Source of the DNA: an uncultured Prevotellaceae bacterium | GTDB taxonomy: Bacteria > Bacteroidota > Bacteroidia > Bacteroidales > Bacteroidaceae | Length of the DNA stretch: 64,000 bases | NCBI GenBank assembly: GCA_902789415.1 | Contig: CADAOD010000012.1 | Coordinates: forward strand, 21,209 to 85,208 | Direction of reading: 5' to 3' | In this document: positions 63,955-64,000 of the stretch, in pieces | Layout of the letters: every line of letters begins with the position of its first letter | How positions within the stretch are numbered: the stretch's first letter is position 1 | Position numbers and translations under genes: made by a program | Notes under the pieces: generated by a model | What the model was told of the DNA's origin: nothing | The model's database searches: none | Seen by the model: only the letters and a program-made list of their open reading frames with translations

Positions 63955-64000
63955 TGAAGCACAAGACAAGAACAGAGCGCGTGTATAACGAGGCTACCGG
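63954..64000 (+). CDS. Start of an unrecognised gene (3' truncated by window edge)
   Basis: Reads MKHKTRTERVYNEATG before the window ends; open frame, charged start and no signal peptide. Too short to identify. The ATG is preceded by a perfect inverted repeat, and the gene lies just beyond the accessory segment. Confidence 0.35.
   Translation, partial: MKHKTRTERVYNEAT

Overview
The window reads as a chromosome segment of a gut- or rumen-type Bacteroidales, most likely Prevotella or a close relative. The evidence is four-fold: SusC/SusD outer-membrane pairs, Bacteroidetes promoters of the TAnnTTTG (-7) type, lipoproteins whose Cys is followed by acidic residues (CSDFLDKE, CKDD), and moderate GC with no obvious Shine-Dalgarno sequences. 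No rRNA, tRNA, CRISPR array or intact insertion sequence was seen.

Layout. 1-2766: two convergent LruC/DUF4842-type surface proteins sharing a bidirectional terminator. 3064-6660: a GH3 glycosidase and a CE1-type esterase. 6701-18791: mainly housekeeping genes, namely an MgtC-like protein joined by an apparent deletion to a GNAT-like gene, an Upf1/Dna2-type helicase, a pyridoxal/pyridoxamine kinase coupled to an RluA-type pseudouridine synthase, an M1-type metallopeptidase and PurL. 18791-19931: a pair of half-size chromate transporters. 20004-25272: an overlapping set of LacI-family regulator, SLC45-like sugar porter and a membrane-spanning AraC regulator with a sensor propeller but no kinase or receiver.

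PUL-A (25453-55166) is a pectin side-chain and backbone locus. It has a four-part LamG surface lipoprotein, two consecutive SusC/SusD pairs, GH43 arabinanase-like enzymes (one carrying the same LamG module as the lipoprotein), two GH53 endo-galactanases (one fused to a sialidase-like propeller), further GH43s, a GH28 polygalacturonase, a CE8 pectin methylesterase and two alpha/beta-hydrolase esterases. The coherent reading is degradation of arabinan and galactan side chains of rhamnogalacturonan-I plus homogalacturonan. Repeated TTTTGTCC half-sites between the AraC regulator and the LamG/SusC operon are the natural candidates for its operator. A zeta-toxin-like P-loop kinase with an apparent signal peptide lies antisense among the enzymes.

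PUL-B (55385-62784) is a compact SusC-SusD-SusE-SusF set with no hydrolase. It is bracketed by two LacI-type palindromes (TGCAAACGTTTGCA and TGCAACCGTTTGCA). Behind it lie a terminator, a good promoter and a 38-codon signal-peptide stub of a probably truncated secreted gene.

The last kilobase is an accessory scar. It holds an orphan 33-residue smalltalk protein, a strong promoter running antisense to it, and inverted arrays of ATTGGTACA flanking a nearly pure A/T core. An 18-bp copy of the 3' half of the SusF terminator closes the segment. The smalltalk/iteron/AT-core scar, the LacI palindromes and the kinase-less sensor-regulator are the least conventional elements here.
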